Both the position numbers and the translations under genes were made by a program. Positions 50,824 to 63,843 of a DNA stretch of 64,000 nt are shown here, piece after piece; positions within the stretch are counted from its first letter, which is position 1, and every line of letters begins with the position of its first letter. Below the pieces are notes generated by a model, which worked only from the letters and a program-made list of their open reading frames with translations, made no database searches and was not told the origin of the DNA. Source of the DNA: Monomorium pharaonis (taxonomy: Eukaryota > Arthropoda > Insecta > Hymenoptera > Formicidae); the NCBI RefSeq assembly GCF_013373865.1, contig NC_050477.1, forward strand, positions 9,666,722-9,730,721. Direction: 5' to 3'.

Positions 50824-51698
50824 TGTATTGTTTTCTTATTAAAAAAAAAACTGTATAAAAAAATTTTATTCATTTTCGTTGAACGTTTGGAAAACAGATT
50901 GTTTAGTACAATATGTTCTGTTTCTGGAAATAGTGGCATACCCAATACGAGCTTGAAAAATGAGTACACTCCGAGAGAGAAAAGTTTTCAAACACACATT
51001 TCTACAAATATAGAGTAAAGGCACTCTCTCTACGGTGCAAGTAAGTTTGTAATAAATTTTTCTTTAGTCGCCATTGCAGTTATTTTTGGTAAAAAAATAG
51101 TTTTTTTTTTTAAATTACCATGTCCTTTTTATGTGAATTTAGTTCTGTAGTCACAAAATTTATATACTATGAAAATATTATTTGGCGTTAAAAGATTTTT
51201 ATTATTTAAACAGTACACACATTGTCATAGTGAGTTTGATGGTACTTTTTCGTATATTAACGTAATAATACATAAACAATATTATAAAGCAAATTGAAGT
51301 AAGGAATTTTTGATATATTTGATATAAAAGCCATTAAATTGAGAATTCCTACGATAAAAGAATACGACATAAAGGAAAACGCGCACATTTTACATCAAAG
51401 TTAAAAAATAGGCTTTCAAAGGCTCTCTGCCTCTCTTTATCTCTTAAGAGAAAAGAATCTGCAAAAAATATCTTACACAATGAAAATTATTTATAATATG
51501 ATAATACATTTTAATATATAAATAATAAACAATTAAGTTAAAAAATATATAATATTCTAAATCTGTAAATATATATATTTTTTGGTATATTTATATTAAA
51601 AAATAGATAAATTATTCGTTTGCTTTGCATTGTTACCAAGTATATAATTCTTTTATTACACAAACATTTCTCACGTATATTGAATTGCCAAATTGTTG
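50824..51698. other. AT-rich non-coding DNA
   Basis: A 67-codon plus frame (50815-51018) is not recognisable. Nothing else was found. Confidence 0.4.
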
Positions 51699-51787
51699 TG
51701 CAGTCCGACATTGTTAAAACTAACATTCAACTTTTCAGTATAGTCCTTTGTATGTCAGAGCACCAGTTTTAACAATGCCGTACTGCA
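51699..51787. ncRNA. precursor-sized hairpin, possible small-RNA source
   Basis: The arms 51699-51721 and 51765-51787 pair over 23 bases with two mismatches (TGCAGTCCG and then ACATTGTTAAAACT against its inverted copy). The loop is 43 bases and the pairing stops abruptly on the outside. The 89-base size fits an insect microRNA precursor, but I know no matching microRNA and the loop is long. A remnant transposon end pair is equally possible. Either strand could be transcribed. Confidence 0.3.
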
Positions 51788-54700
51788 GGTGGTATAGAGT
51801 CTTTTATATAAAAAGTGTCCAATTACTGCTACACCAAAAGAGCTTCTCTGCGATTTTTTTCGCGGATAGCGAACTCCTCCCCTCTCACTCTCTAAACACT
51901 TTTGTTCGGAAAAAAAGGAGGTCGATTCTGGCGCACCTTCACGCGAGCTTCCGCGCGTCTAATTACCGCATGCAAATTAACGAGGGGTTCAGTAGTAAAG
52001 TACCGAGCGACATACGACGGTGGAAAAATAGATTGAAGGTGTACGCCGGAAACAAACCGCAATTACGGGGAACATGCATTATATTCACCGCTATAAGAGA
52101 CACGTAAGGGATGACATTATCACACGGTGGTCCATTTTACGTGGTATTGATCTATTCGCAGAAATTAATCTGTAGAAAAATCGTCAACTGTCTGTAATTC
52201 GCACAATAAATAATATTGCGTTCAAAAATATTTATAAATTTTATCGTTAAGTTACATGAGATAATTCTTGAAATATTTATTTTACGTAGACATTTATTTA
52301 GCAATAAGTAAGCCGATATATTTAATGATTGTTAAGAAATTTATTTGCAGAAAAAAATAATAAAAAATTGCGTAATAAAAGGCACACGATCTTCCCAATA
52401 ACTTTGCTTAAGTTTTTGCTGGAGCTTGTGAAAGTTATTAACTTCAGCTTTCGAAACGCCTCCATTCGCATTTGCTCAGCCGTTCGTGAAATGAGGCAAT
52501 AGGAGAAGAAAGAAATATTTGCGTGCTCGAGAAAGAGGCGCAGGCGGACGAACAATTGAACGAGAGAAAATCGAAGAGAGAAACGTACGGCTGGTGTAAG
52601 TAAAACGGGGGCGTAAAGAGCTGACGCATTAAGGCTAACGAATCGGAAGCACGCACCGGGGAATCGTAAGAACGAAGGGGGAACAAGATAAGAGCTGCCG
52701 GACGTAGGTGGTTTATGACACTTTCCTTGAAAAGGTAAAGACGCCGCCTAATGCGCTTGATCGCGTGCAATGTATATCGCCCTATAATTTCATGGTAATG
52801 GGAAAATTAGACGAGTCAATTTAAGAGTGAATCAAACGTTATTTGAGAAAACTGAAACGAGACTGACGTAAAAATCTAACATTATGTTTTTATAAAAAAA
52901 ATTATTTCATATAAAATTATTAAGAAGAGAACACAATTTCAAACGTTGTAAACAACAACCATAATAAATTGCTCCAAACCGCAGAAGGGTGAACATTCTG
53001 ACAATATTTCTCTTCGGTTCTATTAGGATTATTTAATAATTTAAAAATCAAACAGTGATTTATTCACTTTTCATTTATTCACTTGTTCACTGTTCGCTTT
53101 ATTTGATTTTAAAATTGCTGAAAAAAATCAAATTGTTGCAATATTGAGTAATTACGACGCTTGGTTAATTAAATGAGATTTTATACAATTTACCGACATA
53201 AAACGACAGTAAATAATAGCTTGATAATCTAATATAACATAAAAAATTTGATCAAATAAAAAGTATTAATAAATCGACTTAATTGAAATGATTAAAAATC
53301 ACACAGTCTTTGATCTATATGGCTGAGTAAAAGTTTCATAAAATATTTTCAATATTATTTATGAAATATTATTATGAATGCGATATTTATGCCAGCCACG
53401 GAAAAGTAAAATTAACAAACATTTCACTGTTAAATTAACTTTGTTTCCGCACATTTCGCACAAATTTTATGCTGTCGACTGTTTTTTCGCTCACCGAACT
53501 GTAAAGGAATCACAACGACATTCTGACAAATGACTGGCATTAACTTTTATTACCCAGTAAAGTTCGTTAAAAAATTTGCCGTATATAAAACACGTTATTA
53601 AGTCCTAATAATTCCTAAGATCCTACAACTTGTAAATTTATTTAGTCGCAATAGTACAACATTCTGTTTTCTCAAAAAACGTCTATTAATGTACGTATAA
53701 ATTTAATAAATGAATGAAAGTAATCTAAAAATATACAGAAGTAAAAGAGATATTTAAATCCTCAAATTTTTGGAAAGCGTAAAAAAATTGCTAAATGCAT
53801 AAGAAATACGCTATTAATATTTGCTTTTTTAACGCGTGTGAAAAATGGAAACAAAATTTGATTTAAATAATAAGTTTTCGTGCTAACAAAACTTCCTCAA
53901 ATTCTTAAAGCTTTCTTAAATGGTACAATTATGTAAAATATACATAATTGCAAAAGAAGATAGGTGTGTATCTCACGAACTTTATATAATAAGATATTAA
54001 GTTAGAGCGGTCAAAATAAACGAAAGAAACAACTAAAATTTTATAAAACACAAAACATCGAGAATGCGTATCGCGCAAATTGTTTCTTTTCAGAAACTAC
54101 TTGGAAAAGTAGTTCATCGAATGAGACAGTTGCAACAACACGCCGGCACAAAAAGATTCTAAAAGTGAAAAGGTGGCGGTACGAGGAGGACAAGCACTTG
54201 GTGATGTCGTCCCTAGTTTCCGCAAATTTTGCCCGCACGAGTAATTAGTTTCATCAACGTCATCGCTCGAATGTCGCTTTTGGGTATGAGCGATGTCACG
54301 CCCAGATACCAACGCATATCGAAGCATCGAGCTTCCATTAAGAAGTTCGTCGGAAACTACATCAATCTTCAATCATCGATCATAAACGCGAGTTCATCGA
54401 GAAATAACTAGCGAGAACGTGTCTCTTGATAAAGATGCTAATTGCGGGATGAAAACGCGGAAGGCAGTTTTATTTTTGTGCCATTTCAAATTAAAAATAA
54501 AACAACTTTTTTTCATTTTCATGCTGCTTTTAAATTATAATTTCCTCGTGGAAATGAAATATCTTAGAGACTTAAAATATTGTGCTGAATAATGTCTCTA
54601 AAAAAAACTCACTTTCATACATTCAAAACTATCAATATTTCCAATTATTTTAAGAGTAATTTATATTTTTTAATACTATTACGTATTTTGTTCATAAAAA

Positions 54701-57700
54701 TAAGTAGAATAAGTACAAAACAGATTTTAGGAATTTTGTTAAACTAAATTTCTTATTTCAAATAAATATTGTACATTAGCATTATGCTATGAAATTTATA
54801 ATAAGAATGATAAATATTAAATCGTTAAGTTTCAAATGAAGAATCGCGAGATATAGTTGAATTAGAAATTGACAGAGAAGAAAGAATATCCGTCTCTCCT
54901 ACAGTTTTAAAAAAATCTATCTTACAAGAACAAAAACTATAACGTTTATCTAATATCTAATATTTGTTCGTAGATATACCTTTACGAGCACCTATTTACT
55001 GCATCCTGTTCGCAGTTCCGATTGATCGGTCGGTCCACTCAATTACGTCCTGTCATACGTACGTCGTGATCGTTCACCAAAATTTAGAGGTGCTCAATCG
55101 AACTACTTCCAATGAGTCGTCGCTCGATAATGACGGGCACATCATTTAATTAGAGCTGAACCCGGATTATCTTGCACTGTTCGTAACCAGATTACCGCCG
55201 CGTGTTGCCGGACCATGAATGCGTAATAAAACCTTTCGTGTCGCGACAACCCTCGGTAGGATATTCATCCAACCCGTGATCCGTTTTGCGAAAACATCCC
55301 AGCGAAATTACATGGATATAGGAAATTCACACGCAAACGCAATTCGCGCCTGCAAAGCTTATTCTCTAACTTATTAACATACGCATTATACCGTATATGT
55401 TATACCGTCAAAGATCTCGTAATACGCACTTTGTTCATAATTTCATAAATGTCGTTATGTAAATTTTCGTAATCGAGAGAACATCTATTGATTCATCTAT
55501 AAAACTTAAAAACAGATTCAAATTTCGAAAATTTTTCTGATGCATGTAATATTTTCATACTAATTTACATTATCTGCCTTTTTTTAAGAAAGACTAATGA
55601 ATCGCAAAATAAGGTCTTTTTTCAACATTGTATAAAATTTCTGTTTAAAAAGGCAGATGTATTTTTCTGAACACTTAAAAATATATTTGTTAAAAAAAAG
55701 TAAAATGCAAAATTACCTTAAAAATATTGTGAAACTTTGAATGCATTTTGCTCAAAACAAAATTTTGTACAAATGACTCATGTTAAAGGAAAAAAATGTT
55801 GCCTGTTATTTTAATTTTAATATATTTTTAGTTAAATTTCTCAAACGTTTATTCTTGCAAAAACAATTATAAAATATATAATATTATCAAAACTGCTATA
55901 CCATCTAATAAAAAAATATCTTTTAATTTACATTTATGTTTAAAAAAATTTATTTTTAACTTTTATTTAAAAAAATCTACGGACAAAATAGTATGCCAAT
56001 ATTGATCACTTTTCTCTACATATTTTTAAAGCAGAAAAACACATTATTCACCTCTTTGAATGAAAGTTTTACATGGTGATAAAAAATATGTTTCGATTTG
56101 TTAAAAACCCTTATTAGTAATACTTTACACAATCGTATAAAAAATTTAATGTCAAAATAGTAAAAGTTAATCAATACAAACAAATCAACAAAAGTTCGAA
56201 TCTCTTTAATAAAATAATAGATTAAACAGAATAGATTTATTCGTGATCCCGCACGAAAAGCTCCTTTCCAATTTCGTGACGTACTATAAACGTAACGTAC
56301 GCGACGATACATCGATTTCGCACGAAAAACTCTCGGCTAAACTGTCAGCGAAGTGAGTTGAGTCGTAACTTTCTTTAACGTCCCGTGGCTTTCTACGGCG
56401 GCGAAGCGATGGACATGTCGATCCTTCCACATTCCGCATTACGCCAGTCGACGTGCCGCTACGTGGCAGTTCCGATCTACGTGGATATCGCGTAATCGTC
56501 GGCCAAGGCTCGATCGAACTTCGTGTTCATCGCGAACGAGGATAAAACCTTGGGACTCAGCTGTCGGACTTTTCTCTCTCGCGCGAAAATGCGTATCTCG
56601 GGAATAAATCGAGTGGACAGGGCGATAAAAGCGCGAACGCAGTATTGGAAGTTTCAAACTAAAGAGTTTAGGAATTTAAGCAAAATAGTGTTGGCATTTT
56701 GAAAAAAAAAAAAAAAAAAAACAAATTTAACAAAAATTTGTATTTGTAAAAAAGTTATAAACTATATGTGGAAATATAATTTAAAACATATCGCATGCAA
56801 GAGATAGATATAAAAATTAAAACAATAAAGTTTTCGCGTAAATGCTTTAAATACCTAAAATGACTATAATGCAAAAATATTAAATAAAATATAATAAACG
56901 TTACAATAATCGTCATGAATCATTGCAAATTTGTTCAACAAGGTTACCTTTTACTTAAAAAAAGAAAGCATTTACATGACCCTGCCTTTTCTCTCTATTC
57001 TATAATGAATAATCGCATCCGCAGAACGGCAAAGTGCAATTTTTTGCAAATTTTACGTTTAGATCGCGCGTATGCGATAGTGCATCGTGACAGTGCATTT
57101 CCAACCGCGTGTCGAAGCTCGCGTTGCGATCGCAAAGTAAAACCGAGCGAAAAATTTAATTTAAAAAATACCTCGCAACGGAAACGACCGGATATCGCCA
57201 TGCGCAAAATACGTTGTAATTTATAGTTGAAAAAAAAATACGGTATACGTCGCTCGTCCAAAAACCCGACAGATGCGCGCACGCGGAACATATACATATA
57301 CATATATATGTATATTTCTCTATGTATATATATATATATATCTCACTGTTTAGTAATTCTGAAAAAAACACCACCCGTCGCTGACGTATCGACTCGCAGT
57401 CGTGTATTTTCGGCGCGTAGAATATTTGGCCGTGACAGTTTACGCAAAAGTTACGAAATTGGCAGCAAAAATGCAATCATCATAATTGTGCCGTCGCCAC
57501 CATAGTCTTCGTGCGCGCTTTATAAAAGTGAAATAAAATGCGATAAATTGGCATCCCCGACTCAATGTCGACACAAAATACCGGTGCCGAGCGCCGACGA
57601 AAACGAAAGAAAATAATTCTGTGACTGCGCTGCTGGGAATGCCCCGCCATCAAATATTTGGTACAATCAGGCGTGCAAATACGAGGAATGCGGCGCGGCC

Positions 57701-58442
57701 GGTGGAGCGCCGAAAAAAACCGTCTGTAACGTGACGGAAAATTTCGATCGAGTCAGACTTTTGACCAAAATTCGCGTGAAGTACCCTAGTCGAGCAAATA
57801 ACGACGACGTATTTATATAGACTGTCAAGCAAGGTTAACGTTATCGGAAACCGTTCGCCATTTTCACCTGGGCCGGTAACTCGTTTCCTTCGAGGCGAGA
57901 ACAGATTTGTTTACCAGATACATTTAAATTGTAAAGTTAGAGTAATGACTGTTAAAAACAGTGACATATTCTTTTACAGCAACAAAGTAACAAAATTATA
58001 ACATCATATTTTCTAATTAATTATTTTGTTAGGTATTTCAAGTTAATTTCTTTATAAATAAAATAAATATAATCTAACATATACCTTATAAATAAATAAA
58101 AAATAATATAAATTTAACATTGTATAACACGTAATTATATTACATTCGCATTGCATTATTCGAATTTTAACGAATAAGACAGTCTTTAGACTTTATGCAT
58201 AATACAAGGTATTATAGGAATTGATACTACTATTAATGGATTATGTCATGCAATAAATGATTAATACCGTGATCTCTGTAATACAGAGATTAATGTAGAA
58301 ATTATAAGCCTTCAAAGTTGGACACGTGCCGCGTGATTATGTACAAACACATAAGTGTCATCGGAATTCACTTTGTCAATTACTGCATATGGTAACACAT
58401 AAAATAAAATACTTAAATTATAAGTGAAGATTTTCGAATTAA
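51788..58442. other. mostly AT-rich non-coding DNA
   Basis: CpG-richer parts at 51840-52110, 56250-56640 and 57050-57880 have no supported gene. A hairpin-like pair (ATCTGCCTTTTT / AAAAAGGCAGAT) lies at about 55570-55660, and an A run of 20 at 56702-56721. Frames of up to 119 codons (51748-52107) have no recognisable motif. Confidence 0.4.
53041..53112. repeat. imperfect inverted repeat
   Basis: TTAAAAATCAAACAGTGA at the left and, in reverse complement, TTAAAATCAAA with a short insertion and then ACAGTGA at the right. TTATTCACTT repeats lie between. It is possibly a remnant of a short element. Confidence 0.5.
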
Positions 58443-58576
58443 CATTTATTTAAATAAAAATAAATGAAAAAATCGATTTTTTATCTTCTTCCTTACCCCT
58501 CTTAAATTGACATTTATTTAAATAAAAATAAATAAAAACTTTTTTTATCTTTTTTCTTACCTCTTAAATTCATTTA
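58443..58576. repeat. tandem duplication, period 68
   Basis: Two adjacent copies starting CATTTATTTAAATAAAAATA at 58443 and 58511, each ending with a TATCTT pyrimidine-rich TTACC(CC)TCTTAAATT block. Confidence 0.85.
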
Positions 58577-59120
58577 ATGTCAATATATGATTCAACGGCT
58601 TTCGTAATGAAATCCGCTACACACATCTGTATGCTAAATTAAATTAATTGAAACTGGATCGTGGGTTCATATTTTACTATACAATATTCGGTTCTGTTAT
58701 CGTTTGCAACAAAACACAGAGGCTCATTTTCACAGCATATTTAATGCAAAACGTAGCTAATTTTTAATTTTGCTAACATAGCGGAACGTATAATTTTCAC
58801 AAATATAAACTTTGAATCAAGCGGCCAATGCTGAAATGTTTCAAAACAAGAGTAAAAGAACAGCAAGTTCATGTGTCAATTGTTCTGAAATATTCATCAT
58901 TGCTTAAATTCCAATGTTTCAACAGTTTATATTTATATTCATAAAACAATAATCACATGTAGAATCAATAATTTTTAAGAATAAAGGCATCCAAGTTTTC
59001 CATTTAAAGTAGACAATTCCACAGTTTCTTAAAAAAATAAGCTGTCCTCAGTTCCTGAATAATTTGAATGGTCAATTATTCTGATTAAATAGTAATATCT
59101 GCTCTCTAAACTTTCAAATA

Positions 59121-59128
59121 AAATATCG
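59121..59128. repeat. 8-base target-site duplication, left copy
   Basis: AAATATCG adjoins ATGTAGCTGAAG and recurs exactly at 60293-60300 after CTTCAGCTACAT. Confidence 0.8.
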
Positions 59129-60292
59129 ATGTAGCTGAAGCTAACAGCTAAAGGCAGCAGACAAACGCCGAGCGGCCAAGGCCGAACGTCATATAGGCGT
59201 TTCCAGAGGGCACCATTCATTCAAACGTTAAAAATTCCCTGGTTATGAGATTTATAACGAAAAACTTTGAAAAATTTGCATAGGGTTTAGTCATTATAAT
59301 ACATAATCGATCATTTGCGACAAGACTTGTAATTTACCAATTGTTATGAATTTTTTAAACTAATTTTTATCGTTTTCCGCGCCTTACGCCAAAACGCAAA
59401 GTACAATTTCCTCCAAATTTGGCTGGAAATATCTTTCCGTAACGCACAATCGACTGATCGATCATTCGCGGGAGGACGTGGATTTTCCTAATTGTTATAA
59501 ATATTTTTTAAATTAATTTTTATCTTTTGGAGCCGTGAAACTGCTACGTCGCGTCGTCATCGTCGGCTCTAGTTGCGGCAAAAAGCGGAAATGTACTTTA
59601 AAAAAAAATTCGCTGCCTTATTCTGGTAACCACAAATGTTTTGCAAAAGTACATTTTCATATAAATTTCTCATATACGGTAAATTAAGTCGTTATAGACT
59701 TCAAAAAATATTTTCGTATAAATTTGAAAACAGCGTTCCTTGTGTTCATCTGATAAAGGTAATTAACAACTCAAAAAACCACCAAACAATTAATAATGAT
59801 CCCGAATGACTGATCAGTCTATTGTTCGTTAAGGCAAAGTATTTCCAGCCAAATTTGGTGGAAATCGTATTTTGCGTTTAGGCGTGAGGCGCAGAAAACA
59901 ATACAAATTAATTTTTTAAATATTTATAACAATTAGGAAACTGCACGGCCTCTCGCGAATGATCGATCAGTCGATTGTACGTTACGGAAAGATACTTCCA
60001 GTCAAATTTGGTGGAAATCGTATTCTGCGTTTAGGTGTGAGGCGCAGAAAACAATAAAAATTAATTTCATAAATTTATAATAATTGGTAAATTACAAGTC
60101 TTGTCGCAAATGATCGATTATGTATTATAATGACTAAACGCTACACAAATTTTTGAAAGTTCGTTAAAAATCTCATAACCAGGGAATTTTTAACGTTTAA
60201 TTGAATGGTGCCCTCTGAAAACGCCTATATGACATTCGGCTCTGGTCGCTCGGCGTTTGGCTGTTGCCTTTGGCTGCTAGCTTCAGCTACAT
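59129..60292. mobile_element. foldback-like DNA element with subrepeats, 8-base duplication
   Basis: A 1164-base unit whose two ends are long inverted repeats, roughly 59129-59540 and 59800-60292. Both start ATGTAGCTGAAGCTA and continue with AACGCCGAGCG, ATATAGGCGTTT, CAGAGGGCACCATTC and AACGTTAAAAATTCCCTGG. Within the arms a block of about 155-175 bases (GATCGATCATT...AATTTTTATCGTTTTC, including CCAAATTTGG and GGAAAG/CTTTCC) is tandemly repeated, twice in the right arm and once plus a partial copy in the left. The centre is about 270 bases and encodes nothing visible. Perfect AAATATCG duplications flank the element. The architecture resembles foldback or Galileo-type elements of the P superfamily; the duplication length also allows hAT. 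Confidence 0.85.
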
Positions 60293-60300
60293 AAATATCG
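60293..60300. repeat. 8-base target-site duplication, right copy
   Basis: AAATATCG, identical to 59121-59128. Confidence 0.8.
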
Positions 60301-60660
60301 ACGTCTTTTAAAAAGCGTCAAATTCCAAATCGACACGTATGTCTCGAAACGTCATCGATGTCAATGTCAGCCGAAAATTCTTTGCACGAGAGGCAGGGCG
60401 TGAAATCGAACGGCGCGACATCGGTCGTGCATTAGCGCGAGATCCGCGCGCAAAGCACGCAAAGCGTATTTCTCGCGTCTTGACGCGAACGGCCGGTGAC
60501 GGCCCGCGGTGATCGCATAAATCGCGAAACGAGGCGATTCGTACGTGTCCCGCCGCGAATATGTCGGAACGCGCGCGGCCATCGGTCAAACCTCGAAGTG
60601 CAGTATCCGCGCCAGATACATACGTATTACTCACATCGGCACAATAAATTGTCCCTTATA
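60301..60660. other. CpG-rich spacer
   Basis: Overlapping frames on both strands (108 codons at 60308-60634 minus) have no recognisable content. Confidence 0.35.
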
Positions 60661-61137
60661 CGTATGTACAGGGTGTGTCGCGACACCCTGCCGGCACCCT
60701 GTGTATTTTAATGAGAAATATCGGGAACACGGGGAGAAACGACGGGCGCCGCGCTACTAAAACTCCTCCTCTCGAACTTTCACGGCCGTTCGAAGATTAG
60801 GGAGTTATGGCGAATCCAAACTCAAAGGGATAAATAGCCGATAAAACTTTAGCTTTCGTTTAGTGCCAAGTGGGGATTAACTTAACCGGACTTTCAATTT
60901 CGATTTTACTCATTGAGAGTTTCGCCTAACGCAGAAAGTTGTAAAGCTAATAAGATGAATAATGAATCACGAATAATCCTCCCTTCGAAAATTCTCTCTT
61001 CCCTTCAAAAGGTGGAGAGGATTAAAATTCTTGAATTTTGCAACTTTTTGATCGTTTAAACACCGAAAACAACGCAATCTCGTGTACTTTGTTCGATGTG
61101 ACATTGTTCCTGATTCAACAACACCCTATACATGTAC
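60661..61137. mobile_element. possible decayed element with TACAGGGTG ends
   Basis: Left CGTATGTACAGGGTGTG and the reverse complement of the right end (TACATGTATAGGGTGTTG, near 61136-61119) are similar. Immediately inside the left end, CAGGGTGT (60669-60676) forms a stem with ACACCCTG (60683-60690), and CACCCTGTGTA follows. Many insect transposon ends contain ACAGGGTG. The ends are imperfect, no target duplication was identified and there is no coding content, so this is tentative. Confidence 0.25.
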
Positions 61138-61573
61138 AATAAATTTCAAATCCTTGCGTACATCTCGTCACAGATTTACATAGGATGCTACGAAACGCGA
61201 AAAGAGAACAAGAAGAATTGTCGAGCACACCTTCGCACCAAAGTGCATCTCGTTGACGTGAACGCGTCGGCCTAAATGCACCATCGTAAAACGGTCGTAT
61301 TGCTACGTACGTATGTCTCGACTCGTCGAGTGCGCTTGCTAAAATTGCATTACGAATGCGATTTCCTCAATCTTGCGATAAAAACGTCACAAAATAAAAA
61401 GAAGCAGAGAAAAGTAAAATCCTACGCACGACCAAAAAATTGATAGAAAAAAATAAACAACCAGGAAACGGATAAATTATAATCAAAATCTCAATAGTTT
61501 TCAATAGAAGTAAAATATTAATTCTGCTTCCTAGTCCTAGAGTATAAAAAAATATATCTGTTTCAATATCACA
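61138..61573. other. non-coding DNA
   Basis: Mixed composition, with no frame or repeat of note. Confidence 0.4.
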
Positions 61574-62158
61574 TACACTGCAAATCTAAGTGTTTTATTT
61601 TAAAACGCTTAAAATGTTTAAATTCTTGTAGCCACCTTTTAAGCGTTTAGAAACGTATTAAATATAAAGACACATGTATTCTTAAAAAAATGCAAAAATG
61701 CTTTGATTCCAGAATATTTTATACTTAAAATAAAAATTTTGATAATTCCGTTCATCTTATGTTTCTGGATTTCTTTTATAGACTGACATATTTCAGTCTA
61801 ATATGTCAATGGCGAAATCTGACTTCTTTCCGCGCTCTCAATGAGCTCCTTTTATTTATACAACAAGTGCATTTTGTTCACAAGAAAACACGTCACGTAA
61901 CGGTGAATATTTCTATCTATAAGTGTTATTATTTTAACACGATTTTAGTGTTTTCTATTCTGTGTATATAACGCTTAAAAACATAAATAAACGTATTATT
62001 TATGTAAAACGTATTAAACGTTTTATAATGAAACATTATGATGTTCTAATCCAATATATAAAGCAGTTATCCTGTTTTATTTTCATATATTTGACCCGTT
62101 AAAACACTTTAATGTTTTGTTTTAAAACACTTTATAGAACATTTAAATTTGGAGTGTA
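61574..62158. mobile_element. non-autonomous DNA element with CACT-type inverted ends
   Basis: The left end TACACTGCAAATCTAAGTG and, in reverse complement, the right end TACACTCCAAATTTAAATG match, and both continue with GTTTTA/TTTTAAAAC-type sequence (AAAACGCTTAAAATG on the left, AAAACACTTTAATG on the right). TA lies at both extremes and would fit a TA target. Interior motifs such as AAACGTATTAAA recur near both ends. A 70-codon frame (61759-61971) has no transposase motif. Confidence 0.65.
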
Positions 62159-62766
62159 ATGCCATTAACTTGATCAAACAAATCACTTTTATATTTTATA
62201 AGATACCTAAATTTAACTATAATATTTGCTACTTTTACATGCAGTTTTATACATTTTAAATTGTCGAAGTTGGAACATGGTCCACATGAAAAATAATCGA
62301 ACTAAATCCCAAACTGATCGAATTACCTATCAGTAATTCAAAACTAGTTGTATTTTTAACGCACCGATGTGTGATGCATCCACTATAAAAAGTTCCAAAC
62401 ATTTCGCGTTCGACAGGTTCCTTATACGGGCGATCATTTTACGAAACGCCAAATGCCGAATCCATCCCAACTTTTTTGACGAATCACGCTGTTCGCGGTG
62501 CGAATCGTTTTACGACCGGTCCCCCGCGTATCTCGGCCGAAAGTTAATAAAATATCAGAGCGGGTGAGGAAAACCAGGGGAAGAGAAGGAAAAAAAGGCG
62601 CGCGGCCAATCGCGCCGGTATGATATAACTGCCCCTGTCGTTTCGACCGCGAAAATGGCCCCGACCGCGCGCGGGTCCTGCTCTCCGCCGGATAAAACGA
62701 GCGAGTGGGCGAGTACTTTTCGAGCTAACTCGGCATTCGATGATTTACGACCTCGGAGGATCGAGC

Positions 62767-62770
<4 letters not shown>
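62159..62770. other. AT-rich then CpG-rich DNA
   Basis: CpG density rises from about 62370. The frames at 62555-63212 on both strands owe their length to the CT tract and GC-rich flanks and are not recognisable as proteins. Confidence 0.4.

Positions 62771-62843
<73 letters not shown>
62771..62843. repeat. (TC)36 microsatellite
   Basis: Seventy-three bases of uninterrupted TC, the longest pure dinucleotide tract in the window, inside CpG-rich DNA. Confidence 0.97.
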
Positions 62844-62847
<4 letters not shown>

Positions 62848-63794
62848 CCCTCCGCAAACCGCTCTCACCCTCGTCAACCCCTCTTTCCACGGATCGCCGC
62901 CAACACGGTACATGGGCAAACACGGCGGAATCCGGACGCGGATTGCGGATTTCGCTCGAGCTCATTACACCTATACCGACGCCCGCAGACTACCGCTTCC
63001 AGATTCACGTATATAGCGCCATGCATGATTTCCCTCCATCCGTCCTCTCGGTGTACGTCGTTAGCCGCGCTGCTCCCCCGCCACTCTCTTACGGTAAAAT
63101 CATCGTACCGTATCGGTCCACGCTCCCGTTAGTCTCGGTATTTTGTTTAGCTGCAGCGTATAAACGCAGCGCGCGCGTATCGGTTTCCGGTTTTATCCAG
63201 CGAAACGCGTAACGATATTCACTCGGCGTCATTTCAATATTAATTCGCGTATTCCGCCTCGATGAAAGGTCGCCGCCGCGCGAAATATCTCCGAAGTTGG
63301 AAATTATTTTGCTTTATTAAGCGCGTGCGTATTCGGTGCCGCGCGCGGATCGTTGCAGCGCGAATATTTACGAGCTTTATTAATAACATTAATTAAATAA
63401 CATTCGGTATTATTTGCTACATTAATTTTCTCAATTCATTAAATCCGCAACGGGGCTTAATAATATGCAAACGTAATTTGTTTTAACGCGAGGTGGAAGC
63501 CACGTCCGAAAACTCGTATTCGGAATTTCGTCGCTTAAACAGCTATAACTTTATATTTGTTACGTTGAATTTGTAATGTACCCCTAGTTTGCATTATAAA
63601 TATTTCAGGCAAAAATATGCTCTTCTGCAAGCTAACACGACCTAAATAAATATACACCCTTTCACGATTTTCAAATACAATTTAATTTGAAACGTTAAAA
63701 AGATTAACAATTAATCGATACACATCAATTTAATTCGCTGATTAAAAATTTACGTTCTATTTAAACAAGTAAATAGTAGTATATATTACATTAA

Positions 63795-63799
<5 letters not shown>
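62844..63799. other. CpG-rich block grading into AT-rich DNA
   Basis: CpG-rich to about 63380, possibly a regulatory island. No exon or promoter element can be fixed. Confidence 0.4.

Positions 63800-63839
<40 letters not shown>
63800..63839. repeat. (TA)20 microsatellite
   Basis: Forty bases of uninterrupted TA. Confidence 0.97.

Positions 63840-63843
<4 letters not shown>

Noticed and set aside
62555..63212. Long frames of about 130-185 codons on both strands
   Set aside because: They read through the TC tract (SLSLSL or ERERER) and are not plausible proteins.
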